Shown here: positions 1 through 11,661 of the stretch, in pieces
Layout of the letters: the number at the start of each line of letters is the position of its first letter
How positions within the stretch are numbered: position 1 is the stretch's first letter
Source of the DNA: Bombardia bombarda
Taxonomy: Eukaryota > Ascomycota > Sordariomycetes > Sordariales > Lasiosphaeriaceae
Assembly: GCA_030512295.1 (NCBI GenBank)
Contig: JAULSR010000002.1
Location: 9,300,001 to 9,364,000, forward strand
DNA: 64,000 nucleotides
Reading direction: 5' to 3'
Notes under the pieces: generated by a model
The model's input: the letters and a program-made list of their open reading frames with translations, nothing else
Databases searched by the model: none
Told to the model about the DNA's origin: nothing
Program-made: the position numbers and the translations under genes

Positions 1-314
1 CCTGGTGGTCCCGCGTCGGATACCCCGACCCCGGTTCAAATGGTACCTTATTTGGAAGGTACTGTACGTCCAGGTACATTCCACCACAAAGAAAGAGCTT
101 CAGCTTGTTGCGGGGGTTCGGCCTCGTGCATATATGTCTGCCCCACTATAGCTGTAGCTACTCGTCCACTTCGAGCTGGTCGTTTTCCCTCTGTCTCTCT
201 TATCACCCGCGTTTTGATCATCATCATCCAACATCAATCCTTTTCGGTGCCCCGTCCTTCACTGCTAAATCAACATCGCCAAGCTCCCCTGCCCAGCTTT
301 TCCCTACCTCAACG

Positions 315-1216
315 ATGGCTTCACCCCCGCCCGAGAAAGTCCCCAAGCCGGGTCTGAACATCTACGGCTGCCTTGCCGTGAACCCATACAAGCTAACTAT
401 CGCGGCTGAGGAGCTCGGGTATGTGAACATTTGAACTCGCCAGCAGCCCACCTCTTACTAACTCAACCGACATGTAGCATCCCCTACAACTACATCAACA
501 TAGACATGTCCCAAGGCGAGCCCAGGTCAGAATGGTTCACCGCCATCAACCCGAACGGGAAACTGCCCGCCATCGTGCACGTCAAAGAAGACGGCACATC
601 CGTCACCGTCTTCGAGAGCGCAGCCTGTCTCCTCTACATCGCCAGCGAATTCGACAAGGACCACAAGCTGTCCTACTCCCCCAGTACTCCCGAGTACTGG
701 GCCCAGCTGTCGTGGCTCTCGTGGCAAGTCGCCGGCTTCGGCCCCATGATGGGCCAGGGCGCCCACTTCAACCGGTACGCCGTCGAGCCAGTCCCGTACG
801 CCTCCTGGCGCTACACGGCCGAGTGCCGACGGCTGCACGCCGTCCTGGACAAGCAGCTGGGCGCGCACGCCTTCGTCGCCGGCGATGACCACTTGACCGT
901 TGCCGACGTGGCCATCTTCATCTTTGTGCACTCGGCCAAGTGGTGCGGTGTTGACATTGATGAGTTTCCGAATGTCAAGGCCTGGCGCGACAAGCTGTTG
1001 CTGCGGCCGGGCGTGCAAAAGGGCTTGCAGGTGCCGGCGCCGTATCCGTTCAGCGATGAGGCCGTGGCGAATCCGGACGAGAACGCGCAGCAGTTTTACA
1101 AGGTGATGCGGAAGATGGGTGGCCAGTTTATCAAGATGGCGACGGACGAGTGGAAGGCCAAGGAGGTTGTGCCGTTGCCTTCGGATCACGCCAACTTGCC
1201 GAGTCCAGAGGCTTAG
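315..1216 (+). CDS. Ure2-like glutathione S-transferase
   Basis: Predicted 280-residue glutathione S-transferase of the fungal Ure2-like class, presumably cytosolic, conjugating glutathione to electrophiles or acting as a peroxidase. Exon 1 is 315-418 and exon 2 is 478-1216; the intron 419-477 starts GTATGT, has a TACTAAC branch site and ends TAG, and joining restores one frame. Seen: an N-terminal thioredoxin-like half with NPYKLTIAAEELG, NPNGKLPAIV (cis-proline loop) and FESAACLLYIA (Glu-Ser glutathione-binding pair), then a helical C-terminal half with LTVADVAIF typical of GSTs. The start at 315 is the first ATG that leads into the GST fold. It lies on the opposite strand from the acetyltransferase gene, with convergent 3' ends. 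No disruption is seen. Family call is by motif; substrate is unknown. Confidence 0.88.
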
Positions 1217-1525
1217 AGCGTCTGACTCTATCTTGGATAACAGACCGGGCTGTGTTGAAGTGGTTGAAGACAGCCCGGTAGCTGAGCTACCTAGATATCT
1301 AGGCACAGGTGAAGCCTGTCCATTGAAACACACATGTCCAGACCTCAGGGGCTGAAGCACCCTTGTGATGACGGTGATAAGAACAGAGCTCACTCAGCAT
1401 GTGGCTGTCTGCTATGATACACTAAAAGTACAATGTAGACGCCAATCTCTACTCTCACTCCTCGAACGCGACATCTCCCCATATGTCGCCAGATAAAACA
1501 CCCTACACACCCACTCTGCCCCCTC

Positions 1526-1536
1526 TCAAACCTCAC

Positions 1537-1568
<32 letters not shown>

Positions 1569-2332
1569 ACCTCACCACCATCCCCATCCCCACCCCCCAT
1601 CAACCTCGGATCCACCGCCCCCCTCAACGCCTCCCACTCCCTCGCCAACATCCCATACTCCATCAAATCAAACCACTCCCCCGCCACAAACAGCGCCTCC
1701 CTCTTCCTCCCCTCCAACCTAAACCCCATCCCCCCAAACATCCCCACCGCCCGCTCATTGAACTCCGCACACCCCAACTCGACCCTCCTCAGCCCCGCAA
1801 ACCCAAACGCCCAGTCCAGCGCCCATCCCACCGCCTCCCGTCCATAGCCACGCCCCCGAAACTTCTCCGCGATGCTGACCCCCAGCCTTGCGCATCTCAG
1901 GTGCGCCATGTCCGCGCGCAGCGGCTTGGACAGGTACAGCACGCCAATCGGCAGCGCCGCGGCCTGCGCGGCCTTGAGCGTCTCGCCCAGCCCGGAGCCG
2001 TAGGGGTTCCTGCCTGACGGCGGCGCGAACTTGTTGTTGTTGTTGTTGTTGTTGTCCCAGTGGCCGATGACGACGGCGAGGAGGGAGTTGTCGAGGAAGG
2101 CGTCGAAGAGCGCGTCGGAGGCCGAGGCGCTCGTGGGGCGGAACATGATGTGCGTGTCGAAGAAGCCCGACGTGATGGGGTCCGAGATGACGTGGTTGAC
2201 GAGGAATCTGTCGGCGGGGGTGCGGTCGAGGGCGCGGAAGATGAGGCGCGGGGTGCGGAAGGTGTGGCAGAGGTGGGAGATGGTTTGGTCCATTCTCGAG
2301 GGGGGAGGGGGGAGGGTTTGGGGTTGGTCCAT
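1526..2332 (-). CDS. GNAT-family N-acetyltransferase
   Basis: Predicted 268-residue acetyltransferase of the GNAT (RimJ/RimL-like) type, transferring acetyl from acetyl-CoA to an unidentified amine. Seen: FRTPRLIFRAL near the N-terminus (typical first strand of RimJ-like GNATs), LGVSIAEKFRGRGYGREA (residues about 160-180), which holds the R-G-x-G-Y-G acetyl-CoA loop, and a following AVGMFGGMGFRLEGR helix-strand that is the usual GNAT ending. A run of seven Asn comes from a (TTG)n microsatellite on the plus strand, and the C-terminus is a low-complexity Gly-Glu tail written by a CCCTCA hexamer repeat near 1540-1575. A second in-frame Met 13 codons in (2293) is an equally good start. No intron is needed. 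Confidence 0.8.
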
Positions 2333-2899
2333 TTTGGGTGGTGGTTGTTGTTGGGTTTTTTTAGGATTCTGTGCGAGAGTCGTGATCTTTGCATTTGGCT
2401 GTGACTAGAGATGTCCGCCTCGTTGGTGGCGGGTGGTTTGGAGTTGGGAAGGTTAGGTTCGCGATGGTTTCTTCTTTTTGTTCCATTTTTACGTCTGTGA
2501 AGATGTGTGTGAATTGAATGCTTGGGTGTCGGTGTGTGTGACTCACTCCATGCTTCACAGCGATTTCCAAGAAAGAGCGAGCAAGCAGGCATGTTTTGAT
2601 CTCACAGGCTACAGCTTCAGGTTATCTAAGTTCCAGTAGTATTGCCGTCTAACTACTGCTTCCTAGGTACCTACTAACTGGTGTTTGGCGTATAGTAAGA
2701 CAGTCCTGACAAGCAGCGTAGACACTGTGTAACGCAGGGAGGTTATCGCGAACTTCCCTTTCATCCGAGCTCACGACTGGCCATTTTGACACGTTGACAG
2801 GATTTCGATGATTGGTCTCTTGACCCGTCCACTACCTTATACATCATGACGACCTCCACATTCCACCATGGCCCTTGTTGGAAGCTCTCTGCACCGCGT
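2333..2899. other. Intergenic gap, no gene seen
   Basis: No credible coding frame. The segment holds the upstream region of the acetyltransferase gene and the 3' side of the secreted-protein gene. A CCTAGGTACC palindromic motif at about 2662-2671 recurs elsewhere in the window. Confidence 0.6.
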
Positions 2900-3575
2900 C
2901 TACTGGTGAAGCCTTAACTTGGTCCTCACAGACCTACGCACGACATTCGCATCCCCAGTCCAAGTCTCGTTCGACAGCTTGCTAGTCGTGATGTTTGTCA
3001 GGCTCCGACTGGATAGATACGTCGTAGTCGTGTTGGTGCCATTGACGGTGGAATCGTCGCTGCGAACGAGGAGAGTTGGCACGCTCCTAGCGCTAAGATG
3101 GGCAGTCGTGGTGTTGGTACTGTTGGTGCCGTTTACACTTCGTCCGATGACAAGCTTTGGGAAGTTGTTGCTGGCGCAGTTTGCATTGCACTTGCTCAGG
3201 TCAACACCAGGGTTGGTGATGCTGCACTTCGGAAGCGCATCGATGTTGCTAAACGTGTGGTTGCCGAGCTTGCAGTTGGTGACGAGCTTGGTGGTGGGCA
3301 GGAAATGGCCGTTGGTGTTGCGAAACCAGATACTTCATATTCGTTAGCGTGTGGGCTTTGGCCGAGAAGATATATGCGGGAGTGGCTTACCCATTGCTGT
3401 TGTCATCAGCGGCACATCCCAGCACAACGGTAGAGTTGACCGGGTAGGTGTTGACGATCTCAGCCTTCTCAGACGCGCAGCAGTAGACATTGAGCGGTGC
3501 CGATGCAGTGCAAGTGAGCGCCTGAGATGCCAGGGCACCCATGGGGGCAAGGATCAGGGGGATGAAGGCCTTCAT
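2900..3575 (-). CDS. Small secreted Cys-rich, Asn/Thr-rich protein
   Basis: Unrecognised 205-residue protein predicted to be secreted. Exon 1 runs 3575-3391 and exon 2 3332-2900; the intron 3390-3333 (GTAAGC...CTAAC...AAG) joins two otherwise separate frames into one of exactly 206 codons. Seen: a signal-peptide-like start MKAFIPLILAPMGALASQA, about nine cysteines in the first 110 mature residues (CC pair at residues 32-33), many Asn-x-Ser/Thr sites, and a C-terminal half with two related blocks, NGTNSTNTTT..LSARSV and NGTNTTTTYLSSRSL. The start at 3575 is chosen because it begins the signal peptide; the frame is open further upstream to 3674 but that extension would bury it. The Cys-rich start with a Thr/Asn-rich tail suggests an effector-like or wall-associated protein; that is inference. 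Confidence 0.68.
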
Positions 3576-5705
3576 CTTGACTGTTAACCGAGTCGATAAC
3601 CGAGTCGATTTACTTCTGATCGTCCCTGTGGTGGTGTCTTCCCCTTTTTCCAGCAGCAGAAGCGAAAGTCTCACATTGACAGATCAGAGACGATCGACGC
3701 AGCTCTTATATGCTCGACATTCGGACGCTGATCTCTCGTCCTCGCTGGCTCGAGCTCGGACACATCTCTTCGAAAAACCTTTCTTCACATCCCACACAAC
3801 TGAAGCTATATTGAGCACCGTGATTAACTACCTGCAAGATGCAAGAATATCAAGGAAGCCGTGCAGACAGAAAGATAACGAAGAGGCAGGTACGGGCAGT
3901 GTTGGTCGCCAAGCACGGATGCAATTCAATATCGATATTACCGTCTGTCGGCACTCAACAGCGATGGTGGTTGCAGTCCATGGTAATTATTTGGCAATCT
4001 TGCATGTTTCTGGGGTAGAGTTGCGAGTCTGGGGAACATATACCGTGCCGAAATAGCCGGGTTGCTGCTCCAGAACTCCCCGGCTTATATCCTCAACCAG
4101 CTGTCACTTACGGCTGAAGTCAGGCAAAGGCGGCTCCCAACTCTGCCCCCCTTGAGAGACTACCGCGCTCTCTTATCATGAAGACAAGCCATATATATCA
4201 GTTCTGAAGATTGATAGCGGGACCTGCTGCTTGGGCCCAGTGATCGGAATGAGAGAGACGAGAGAGATTCCACCAATTGCATGAAGAGGAAATCGAGATG
4301 GACGTAAGGAAGGAACTCGGAAAGCTACCGGTCTATTCTCGCGATACTTGGAGGCGAAGATTGCGATAGGATCCAGCAGATACCTTGACAACTCCTGACA
4401 CAGATGGCCGACATGAGCTACAGTGCTTTGAGAGTGTGCTGAATCGGCATTGACGCTACCGTAAAGCTGAGGTACCAAGAACGTGTTTTTTTGTGTCCAG
4501 GAGATCTTCGATTCGCTATCGGCGATTCTCTTTCGGTCGATGTGCAAGCTGTGAAGTCACGTCCATCACAACCTCCGTTGCAATTTGGCGGCTAGAGGTT
4601 GTTAGCCTTGGCAACTGTCCCAATCCTGGTGTCAAAAATGTTCCTCGGAGCATATCAGTAGCTCCCGCCCCGGATGGTAAAGGTTTAAAGTATATAGGTC
4701 TAATAGGTCCCAAAATTCCGTTCTGGCGTTTTGGGTAATGATCTTCATGAGTTTATCTGGAGCCGATAACGGAATAAAATGATACCCGACGTGCTTTCCG
4801 GGGTAAAGTGCAGGCGGGAATATCGGCCTTGTCATCGCGCTTGTCCCAGGCTGCTTGCTTGATCGATCTTCTTAGTCTAAAATGATGGCTAACCCGATGT
4901 CCTAAAAATTCAGTCCGAGTCTCTAGATTCCAGGCGGGGATAGACTCCATCGAGTTGTGAGGATCGATATTACCCAGTCCGTGCACAATTTGCTACCCCC
5001 TCCGAAGCTTCTTGGCATATGAACCAGTCTAGCACTGGGAAAGTTCTCGTTGGCGCTGTGGGAGCTTGATGGCTGGGAGAAATTGGACGCGGATTTGGGC
5101 CGAATTTGATTTGGTCAGTCGAGAGCGACCTGGCAGAATTGCAAAAGCGCGCCGATCCGGTAAAAACGAAGAAGGGGGAAAGAGGTGGTCTTTCGTATTG
5201 AGGAGACCTGGGTAGGAGCGAGAGAGCGACAATGTTGCAGTATTTGTACGGGGATCGAGAAATGAAAAAAGAAAAAAAAAAAAAAAGAAAAAAAAAACAA
5301 AAAAAAAAACACGAGCGGATAAAGTGCACAGAGGCAATCGCGCCCGCCATGAGCTTCAAGACGAGGACTGGAGTGGAGTAGAAATGAGAGCCAAAAAATT
5401 GAAAGTAACCAATTATTCTCAGGCCGATGGAGCCACCTGACAACTTCGTCGCAGGCTACCTACAGTGTCTATCGCTACTTCCGGAAGGAGCGACTTGTAA
5501 TGGAAATGAGACCACACCCGTCCTGTCCTAAATTAGTCTAAGTTTTCCCTTCCTTGACACCGACGCCACTTGCTCCACAGCCAGTAGCCCTTCACCTTCT
5601 TTTCCATTTTAGACCGACCCATTTTGACGTCGGACCATTTTCCTCACAATTGCTCTCTGCCCCACCATCAGGCCCAGCTGCTCATCAACAACATCATGGA
5701 CTGGC
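3576..5705. other. Gene-poor 2.1 kb stretch with A-rich tract
   Basis: I see no convincing gene. Open frames here are short and mutually overlapping. At about 5264-5310 there is an almost pure A tract (a few G and C interruptions), which creates artificial poly-Phe/poly-Lys frames. An A tract of this kind could be the 3' end of a retroposed sequence, but no retroelement protein is visible beside it. Confidence 0.55.
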
Positions 5706-8388
5706 TCAGCGTACGACGTCTCGCAGTCCGTGCTCCCTGGGACTCGAATAGTACGTTTTCGGCGGTGCGACCTCGGTGCTGACGCCCCTACACTCTACTA
5801 GAAAGTGACTGCTATCCATGCAATGACTTCCGTTGCCAACACATCTGGAGCAAAGATCATAGTTGTGGTCCTTGTATAAGCCACATCGAAAGTAAGGATC
5901 GGTCAATGTCTTGCCACAAGAGTCGCAGCTATTGCCATAGCTGTACCATATCGCGTCAGCGTCCACTAGGCCACAGGCAGATTTGTCCACGCGCAAGTCG
6001 CCGGCGACATGTATGTCATCAGTCCCATGCTCTTTCACATGTCTAGGACATGGCTGTGCGGTTGAAGGTACCGCAGAAATCATCCCATAATCATCTCGAG
6101 GAAACATTTCCAAGACAGCCCAGGCAGGTGGCCTGTCCATCGGGTCCTCCTGTCGACAAGCTGCCACAATGCGTTTGAAATACTCGGGAACGTCGTCGCC
6201 AAGGTCTGGCAAAGCAATCGCTTCCGTATGTATAGTCGAACATGGATTGTTTGTGCAGCTGTGCAAGACGCACTGTGAACCCACCCAAGGGTTACAGTAG
6301 TAACCAGCAACCAGCCAGAAAAACAGGCCCAGATAATACACATCGATCTGTGGCAAGATATTGATCGAAATATCCTGTTCTGGACTGAGATGACCCATCG
6401 AATTCTCTGGGGGTATTGGAGGTATGATGCCTTTGAAGTACCGCGTCAGAGGCGAGTGCAGGACAAAGCTGAATTGCCACAGTTTTGCATCCCCGTTGTC
6501 GTCGATGGCCACTGACCCATACCCCGTCGTCCCAACGACAAATCCACGAGAATGGACTTCGGAAATTGTTTTGGTAAGCTGTCGGCACCAGATTTCTCGT
6601 TGTTTCCACGATACTGGGTTCCCAGCCCTCTTTGCCTGATCCATTAACTCGAATATTGGTCCTCGAGTGGGCACCTCGACGAGGATGCTTTTCAACCGTC
6701 GCGTTCTCTGGCTAAGGACGATGCCGTACAGCTTGGCAACTCCTTTCACTCCTCGAAGGCAGTGCAATACACGCAGGGAATGAAGTGTGTGCTCGACTTG
6801 CCGCATGTGAGACAGAAAATGATAGTCGAAGGCCATTTTCGAGTCAACTAGGGAAAAGAAAACACCATCGCGCAAGTTCGATTTGATCGGCAACTTGACA
6901 ACCTCATCCTCCAGGTACATTGGACAGTTCATATGTAGACATTCCAGCGCTGCCTTTTCTAGGCGCCGAGATATGTCAGAGTCGGAGCTGGTCACCGCAA
7001 AATGAAACGTTTCCTCCCGCTGTCGACAAGTTTTGTCGTCCACCACACTCAGCGGCGAGCCTTGCAGGTGCAGACTGACGTGCAATTCCTCTTCAATCTC
7101 TAGGTGATCGGCGAGATATTGGTCAACAAACCGACATAGCTCCCTCGCGGCAGGTGGGTAGCCGCCTTTGAGTTGCTGGCGGTCAGAATTTTGACTCAGG
7201 GCCGCCAGTCTCTCCATGTTCCAGTACCCAGACTCAAATCCAACTGTAACTTGGAGTGTCAAGCGAACCAACTGACTGACACGCATTCTTGGCGTAGAAC
7301 AAGTTGTAACAATTTGCCCTAACGAAAGGGGTGCAATACTCTTCGAAGCACCAATATCCGATGAAGCGTGGGACAAAGTTATCTACAATGTATGTCTCCG
7401 GAAAGAAGCTTGACAGGGTCTCAAATGGGCTGACTGGCTGAGACGAATATTGTCTTGTTGCAGTTATCCGGGATGATTTACCTGCATCGGCTGAAGCTTG
7501 ATTGGATCCGCGCTTACTTCGTAGGGTAACCGTTCGAGACCAGGTCAGCTGATCAGTTGCGGTAGCGACTTGAATCGAGCCTGAACCTAGAATTGTGGGT
7601 GGTCTATGACCTGAAGCAACTGAGGGCCGATCGAATGAAGGCTGGGAGCTTTGTGCTATTTGTTGTTCTGATGCTGACGCCGGCTGCAGCATCCGGCATA
7701 GGGTTTGAATGTTGGCAAGAAAAAGGTCTTTCGACTCCAGCAGCAGAGTCTCAATGTTGGTGAGCCTCTTTTCCAACGGAACTGAATTTTCTGTGCTGTC
7801 AGGGGCATGTGCACTAGTCACAGTCAATGACATCTCGGCACGGTGCATGGACGCACTACGAAGCTGTCAGTACAAGAATAAGGCGCTGCTTCAGGTGAAA
7901 ACAGTACTTACAGTGTGCTTGTAGTCAATGCGGCCACAATTCCCTCTCTTGCTTCCTTCAGGCGGTCACGTAGTCTAGTGACCTTAGACCTGTGTCTCAC
8001 CCAGGCGCGTCGTCGAGCATGACCCAGACCATTCTTCTAGCGCAGGAGTTTTGCCTTCATCAACTGATCGAGCTGGGTCATTACGGCCTGTCCACGCGTT
8101 ATGGCGCTAGATAAAATGCACTGCTGAGTGTGATCAACAATTTTCTGGTCTCTAATATCCTTCAAGACATCTGAAAATATATCCAGCTGCTCCTGAACGC
8201 AATATCATTAGCTGAACTAAAGCCAGCGACTATTACATGCTGTTTCATTTGGTCAAGTTTTATTCACAAACCTGCAAGCTCTGCAACTCCTCTGGTGCTG
8301 AGTACATGGTCATCGCAGAACTAACTCCAAGCCCAATGAGCTGGGCAATTGGCAACACGGATGCCACGAGCCCAAGTACGCTGGCCAT
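5706..8388 (-). CDS. STAND-type N-domain, pseudokinase and ZZ zinc finger protein
   Basis: Multi-exon gene predicted to encode a signalling protein of the kind common in fungal self/non-self recognition. Exon 1 (8388-8272) encodes MASVLGLVASVLPIAQLIG, a hydrophobic helical N-terminus like those of fungal STAND/HeLo-like proteins; an intron begins at 8271 (GTTTGT, ends TTCAG). A later intron (GTAAGT) precedes the block starting MHRAEM near 7848. A coiled-coil/linker region (7848-7390) is followed by a kinase-like domain (about 6900-6200) and a C-terminal ZZ finger (CDSCGKTL...CGLYKDHNYDLCSRC, about 5935-5820). The kinase HRD and DFG segments read FVVGTTG and WQF, so catalytic Asp residues are missing. 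Odd points: an in-frame TAG after AKLLR (near 8035), either a 48-nt intron ending there or a nonsense change, and a frame switch at about 7390-7250 whose splice sites I could not fix. Exon details are therefore partial. Confidence 0.62.
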
Positions 8389-8606
8389 CGTTTGGTTAGG
8401 TTTATCGGCTTTGATCGGATACCTGGGAGAATGAAAGTGACCAAGGTAGGAAATGACATTGACTAGACAAAAAGATGGGAGCCGAAAACTAGAAAAGAAG
8501 GATCTGGTCAAAGGAAATAGAGCATACCTAAAGCCTAGCCATCCTTTTAACGTCGAAAAGACTGCTCAACTCCGGCATGCGCTTTGCTAGTGTGGATGGT
8601 GCCCGT

Positions 8607-8638
8607 GCAGCATACGAGTGGCGCAGCATACGAGTGGC
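8607..8638. repeat. 16-bp tandem duplication
   Basis: Two adjacent identical 16-bp units (gcagcatacgagtggc) at 8607-8622 and 8623-8638, in a stretch with no convincing gene. Confidence 0.85.
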
Positions 8639-9183
8639 GTGGTAGTTGAGGATACCACTGAATGTGACGATTAATGGGAATGTGAAATCTGTAAGCTGAA
8701 ACTCATGAGTATCTTTACGTTGTAGTACTTTGCATCGTGTAACGTGTAACATGACAAGCTTAGCCACCTGTGCCCACATATGGCGTCTTTATAGACTCAC
8801 GTCGTACGAAGGTTGGTCGGCTCATTGGTGGCGTAGGTGCCTAGGTACATACATGCATACCTAGGTATGTACATATTGATGCGTGGCACCTACAGGATAG
8901 GCTGGCAATCTGATATCCAAGGCATCAAGGCAGCTGTGCCTCTCAGCCGTCACATATGAGATGAAAAGGCTGAACCGTAACTTGAATATGAGCAGACGCG
9001 GATTGCGTGGCTGTGCGCCATGGCCTCTTGCTGGTTGGCTGTTACCCAGTTCTGACCTTGATGACCTCGCGTCAAGCTTTGTCTACTGAAGGCTAGTATC
9101 CCTTTTAGCTATCTCCGACTAGGTTGGCTCCGTCGGGTTTTGCGGCTTTGAGTTCTCCTGCTGAGCTGTCGGGTGATCCCGGC
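8639..9183. other. Intergenic, no gene seen
   Basis: No supported coding frame. Contains paired CCTAGGTA-type palindromic motifs at 8840-8848 and 8858-8867 separated by CATACATG-like sequence, which together could fold into a short hairpin. Confidence 0.5.
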
Positions 9184-9918
9184 CTATATCTCTGCTATGC
9201 TCCTCAACTGTGGGTTTTTCATCCTGGAGGCCTTGTGGGCGCCGACACGGCGGGAGTTGTAGAGAAGACTCCAAAGCTGGAGGTCCCAGTAGACAATGTT
9301 CATCCCGTCCAGCTCGGGGTACAGGTTCCAGTTTTTCAGGATGCGGTGTTCGAGACGGGCGTCCCAGAACAGGATGAGGATCTTTCGTTTCTGGCCCCAG
9401 GCTTTCTCTTCGGGTGTGAGCTTGGCGGTGGATAGAGTTTTGAAGAAGTCGACGAGTTTGGATATCGCGACGGTGGAACGGCAGATCTCGGACTTGGCGA
9501 ACATGGCCTCATAGGGCTCAGCAACATGTCGGTCGTTGTATGTCCGATTCCAGTAGGTATGACATGGGGCTTCGCAAGTACGAGCGGTGATGCTTTTCCA
9601 CTCGTTGAAGATATCATGTGCCGATGTGATGCGCTTGGCGAGCTCTGCCGCATCCCCGTTAGCTAGCTCCAGGACTGGCCCGCACTGTGAATCTCGAGGG
9701 TCGAAGGCCGCGAGGCCGATCTCCGAAACTCTCTCGACATCAGGCAAGTGATGGGGGTAGTCGATCAGCTCTAGGTCGAGGGAGGTGATGATGAAATCTT
9801 TGTACTCGTCGCGTTGTTGCAGTCTTCGGGATTCGCGAGTTCCATAGCCCATGGCGGGGGGCTCGTGGACAGCAGCTTCATATTGGTAGCTGCGGGCTTC
9901 CGACATTATATGAATCAT
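9184..9918 (-). pseudogene. DEDDh exonuclease-like family, copy A (3'-truncated)
   Basis: A 244-residue frame related to four other copies at 31.8-39 kb. The family looks like the RNase H-fold DEDDh exonucleases, closest in style to Gfd2/YDR514C C-terminal domains. Seen: ITSLDLELIDYPHHL (D-x-E, motif I), VSEIGLAAFDPRD (strand following motif I), HVAEPYEAMFAKSEIC (shared middle block) and LILFWDARLEHRIL (Asp of motif II), then YWDLQLWSL. The frame ends soon afterwards and lacks the H-N-A-x-N-D-A block (motif III) present in copies C and D, so this copy is cut short and would lack a full catalytic set. The start could be 9918 or the Met at 9906. It is 22 kb from the other copies but on the same strand. 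Confidence 0.6.
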
Positions 9919-11661
9919 GGTGATGGATGAGTGCTGCGGAGTACTAAGGCAGGTGCTTTGTGAAGTTGTTTGATGTAGGTGTCTTGAAAAGTTTTGGTTC
10001 TTGATAATGCTGTGAGGAGAAGAAGAAGAAAATAGGCGAAGGAGGGTATGTCAGAGCAAGCTAGCTGCGAGTTTTTATGTCCCGCTGAAAGTTTATTGAA
10101 CGATTCTGAAGCACTTCACATGGAAGCAAAGCGGGTGAACTTGAGCCTAACCTTAATTTCCATCTCATTGAATGTTGTGTGTCCCGAAAGTTGCCCTCGC
10201 CCGCCCCGGTCGCTCACCCAACCCGTCGCTGCTTTACTCAGACGCTACTCAGGCACTACTCAGGCACTGCTCGGGGCAGCTCAGGACAGCTCAGGGGAGT
10301 GATCAAACCAGGTTTAGACACGTAGGCTGTGCAATTGAAAATGTCAACTCTTCCCGAGCCCTGTGACAGGGAACGGTTTTGGGCCACCTGGGTTGAAAAA
10401 GGAGGCCCCCTATCGGGTCCATACTAAATCCGTCCGCAGTCTCTGAAAGTCTATAAAACCCAGTTCCTGCCTCCAGCGTCTCTGTATCTTTGCCAGTCTC
10501 TCTTTCTCTTGCTCACACCAGGCCGCGCTCCTTGTCCAACAGGTATCGGCACTGTCTCATTGTCCCTCTGCCTATCCCATCTAGACGTTATACTTATATC
10601 CAACCCCTTGATTCCAAGCTGTTCCCCATTCTGACGCATCTCAGTGATAATCATCACCGAAAAGGGGTAGAAAAAGGACAGCAGAGGACAGGAGGAGATA
10701 TGCCGAGGAGAATGGTGACGATGAAGGGTGTCACGTGGCCCTGCGCAGGCCTATAACCCGAAACCTGAAAAAGTGGATTTTTTTTGGTAGTTGCAAAAGC
10801 GGGTTTTTCCAATCGGGCCTCAGACTAGTTGGCGGGAATTGGTGTGGGGGGGGTGGCGGGTGTTGGGGAGGCGCCCGCGTAACAACTAGTCTGAGCACCT
10901 GAGACTAGGGCGTCGGTGCGGGCGTTAGGATGGGCGCTGTGTATGGGATGTTTTGAACTGCCGTTAAGAACTGGTCCTGAGCCGCGGGGTCGCTTTCGAT
11001 ATATCGAGTTACGTTACGATTCGTTAATATTCGGAGGAGGTATTAGTGAAAGGCCTGGGAGATCAGCAGGACCTAAAAGAGGATGCAAGGACAACGCTCC
11101 TTACCTTATCCATTTCTGATTTCCTTAATACATCCAATTGTAATAGTTGGTCCAACTCGAGAGATGGCATGGCTTCTGGTTGGCCCATTTGGGATTCCAG
11201 CGAGTCGGCAGCCATTGAGAGGTGGGAAGAAAAAGGGACGAGGAAGGAGTTGTGGTGGGTGACTCCCAGGGTCCTTATATGGTGGGCCCATACTGGCGGC
11301 CCTTATCCTCACCGTGACAGGGTGGCTGATTTAGGCTCACTGTCTCAGTCTCAGGGCACCGAGCGGCCTGGGACGAGAGAATTACAGGTTACGGAGACCC
11401 AAGGGATGGGATCACAGCAACCCTCTTCCATCCAGAAGTTGATGAAGTTCTAATGGAACTAATAGGAAACCAGAGCATGTGGGTATGCTTGCGATGCAGG
11501 GGAACATTGGAATTAGTAACCAGAGGATGGCGGAAAGCAGAAGACATGAGAAATCCACAATACGATAGACTTCATCTCGCGGGAGGCCCTTCATTGTCCA
11601 TAACCAAACCAGCAAAAAGTCACTGCCAGAGACGAGACTGTCAGGTCCACATCTGTCTTCA
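9919..11661. other. Intergenic 1.7 kb, small inverted repeat only
   Basis: No convincing gene. Open frames are short, overlapping on both strands, and carry no recognisable motif. A GA-rich stretch lies upstream of copy A at about 10016-10035, and short direct repeats of ACTCAGGC type occur at 10240-10290. Confidence 0.5.
10819..10895. repeat. 13-bp perfect inverted repeat, 77 bp overall
   Basis: The arm ctcagactagttg (10819-10831) is matched exactly by its reverse complement caactagtctgag (10883-10895). The 51-bp spacer is GC-rich with a run of G. It has the size and form of a very small foldback or MITE-like element, but no target-site duplication is evident. Confidence 0.6.

Noticed and set aside
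1..60. tRNA T-arm-like string (ggttcaaat) at the window start
   Set aside because: The flanks do not pair as a T-stem and no D-arm or anticodon arm precedes it within the window.
1538..1575. CCCTCA hexamer array as possible interstitial telomere
   Set aside because: The fungal telomere unit is CCCTAA; this array is coding (Gly-Glu tail of the acetyltransferase) and is better explained as a simple repeat.
4970..5443. Long minus-strand frames with poly-Phe near 5.1-5.4 kb
   Set aside because: They are produced by the A-rich tract at 5264-5310 and have no other protein-like content.
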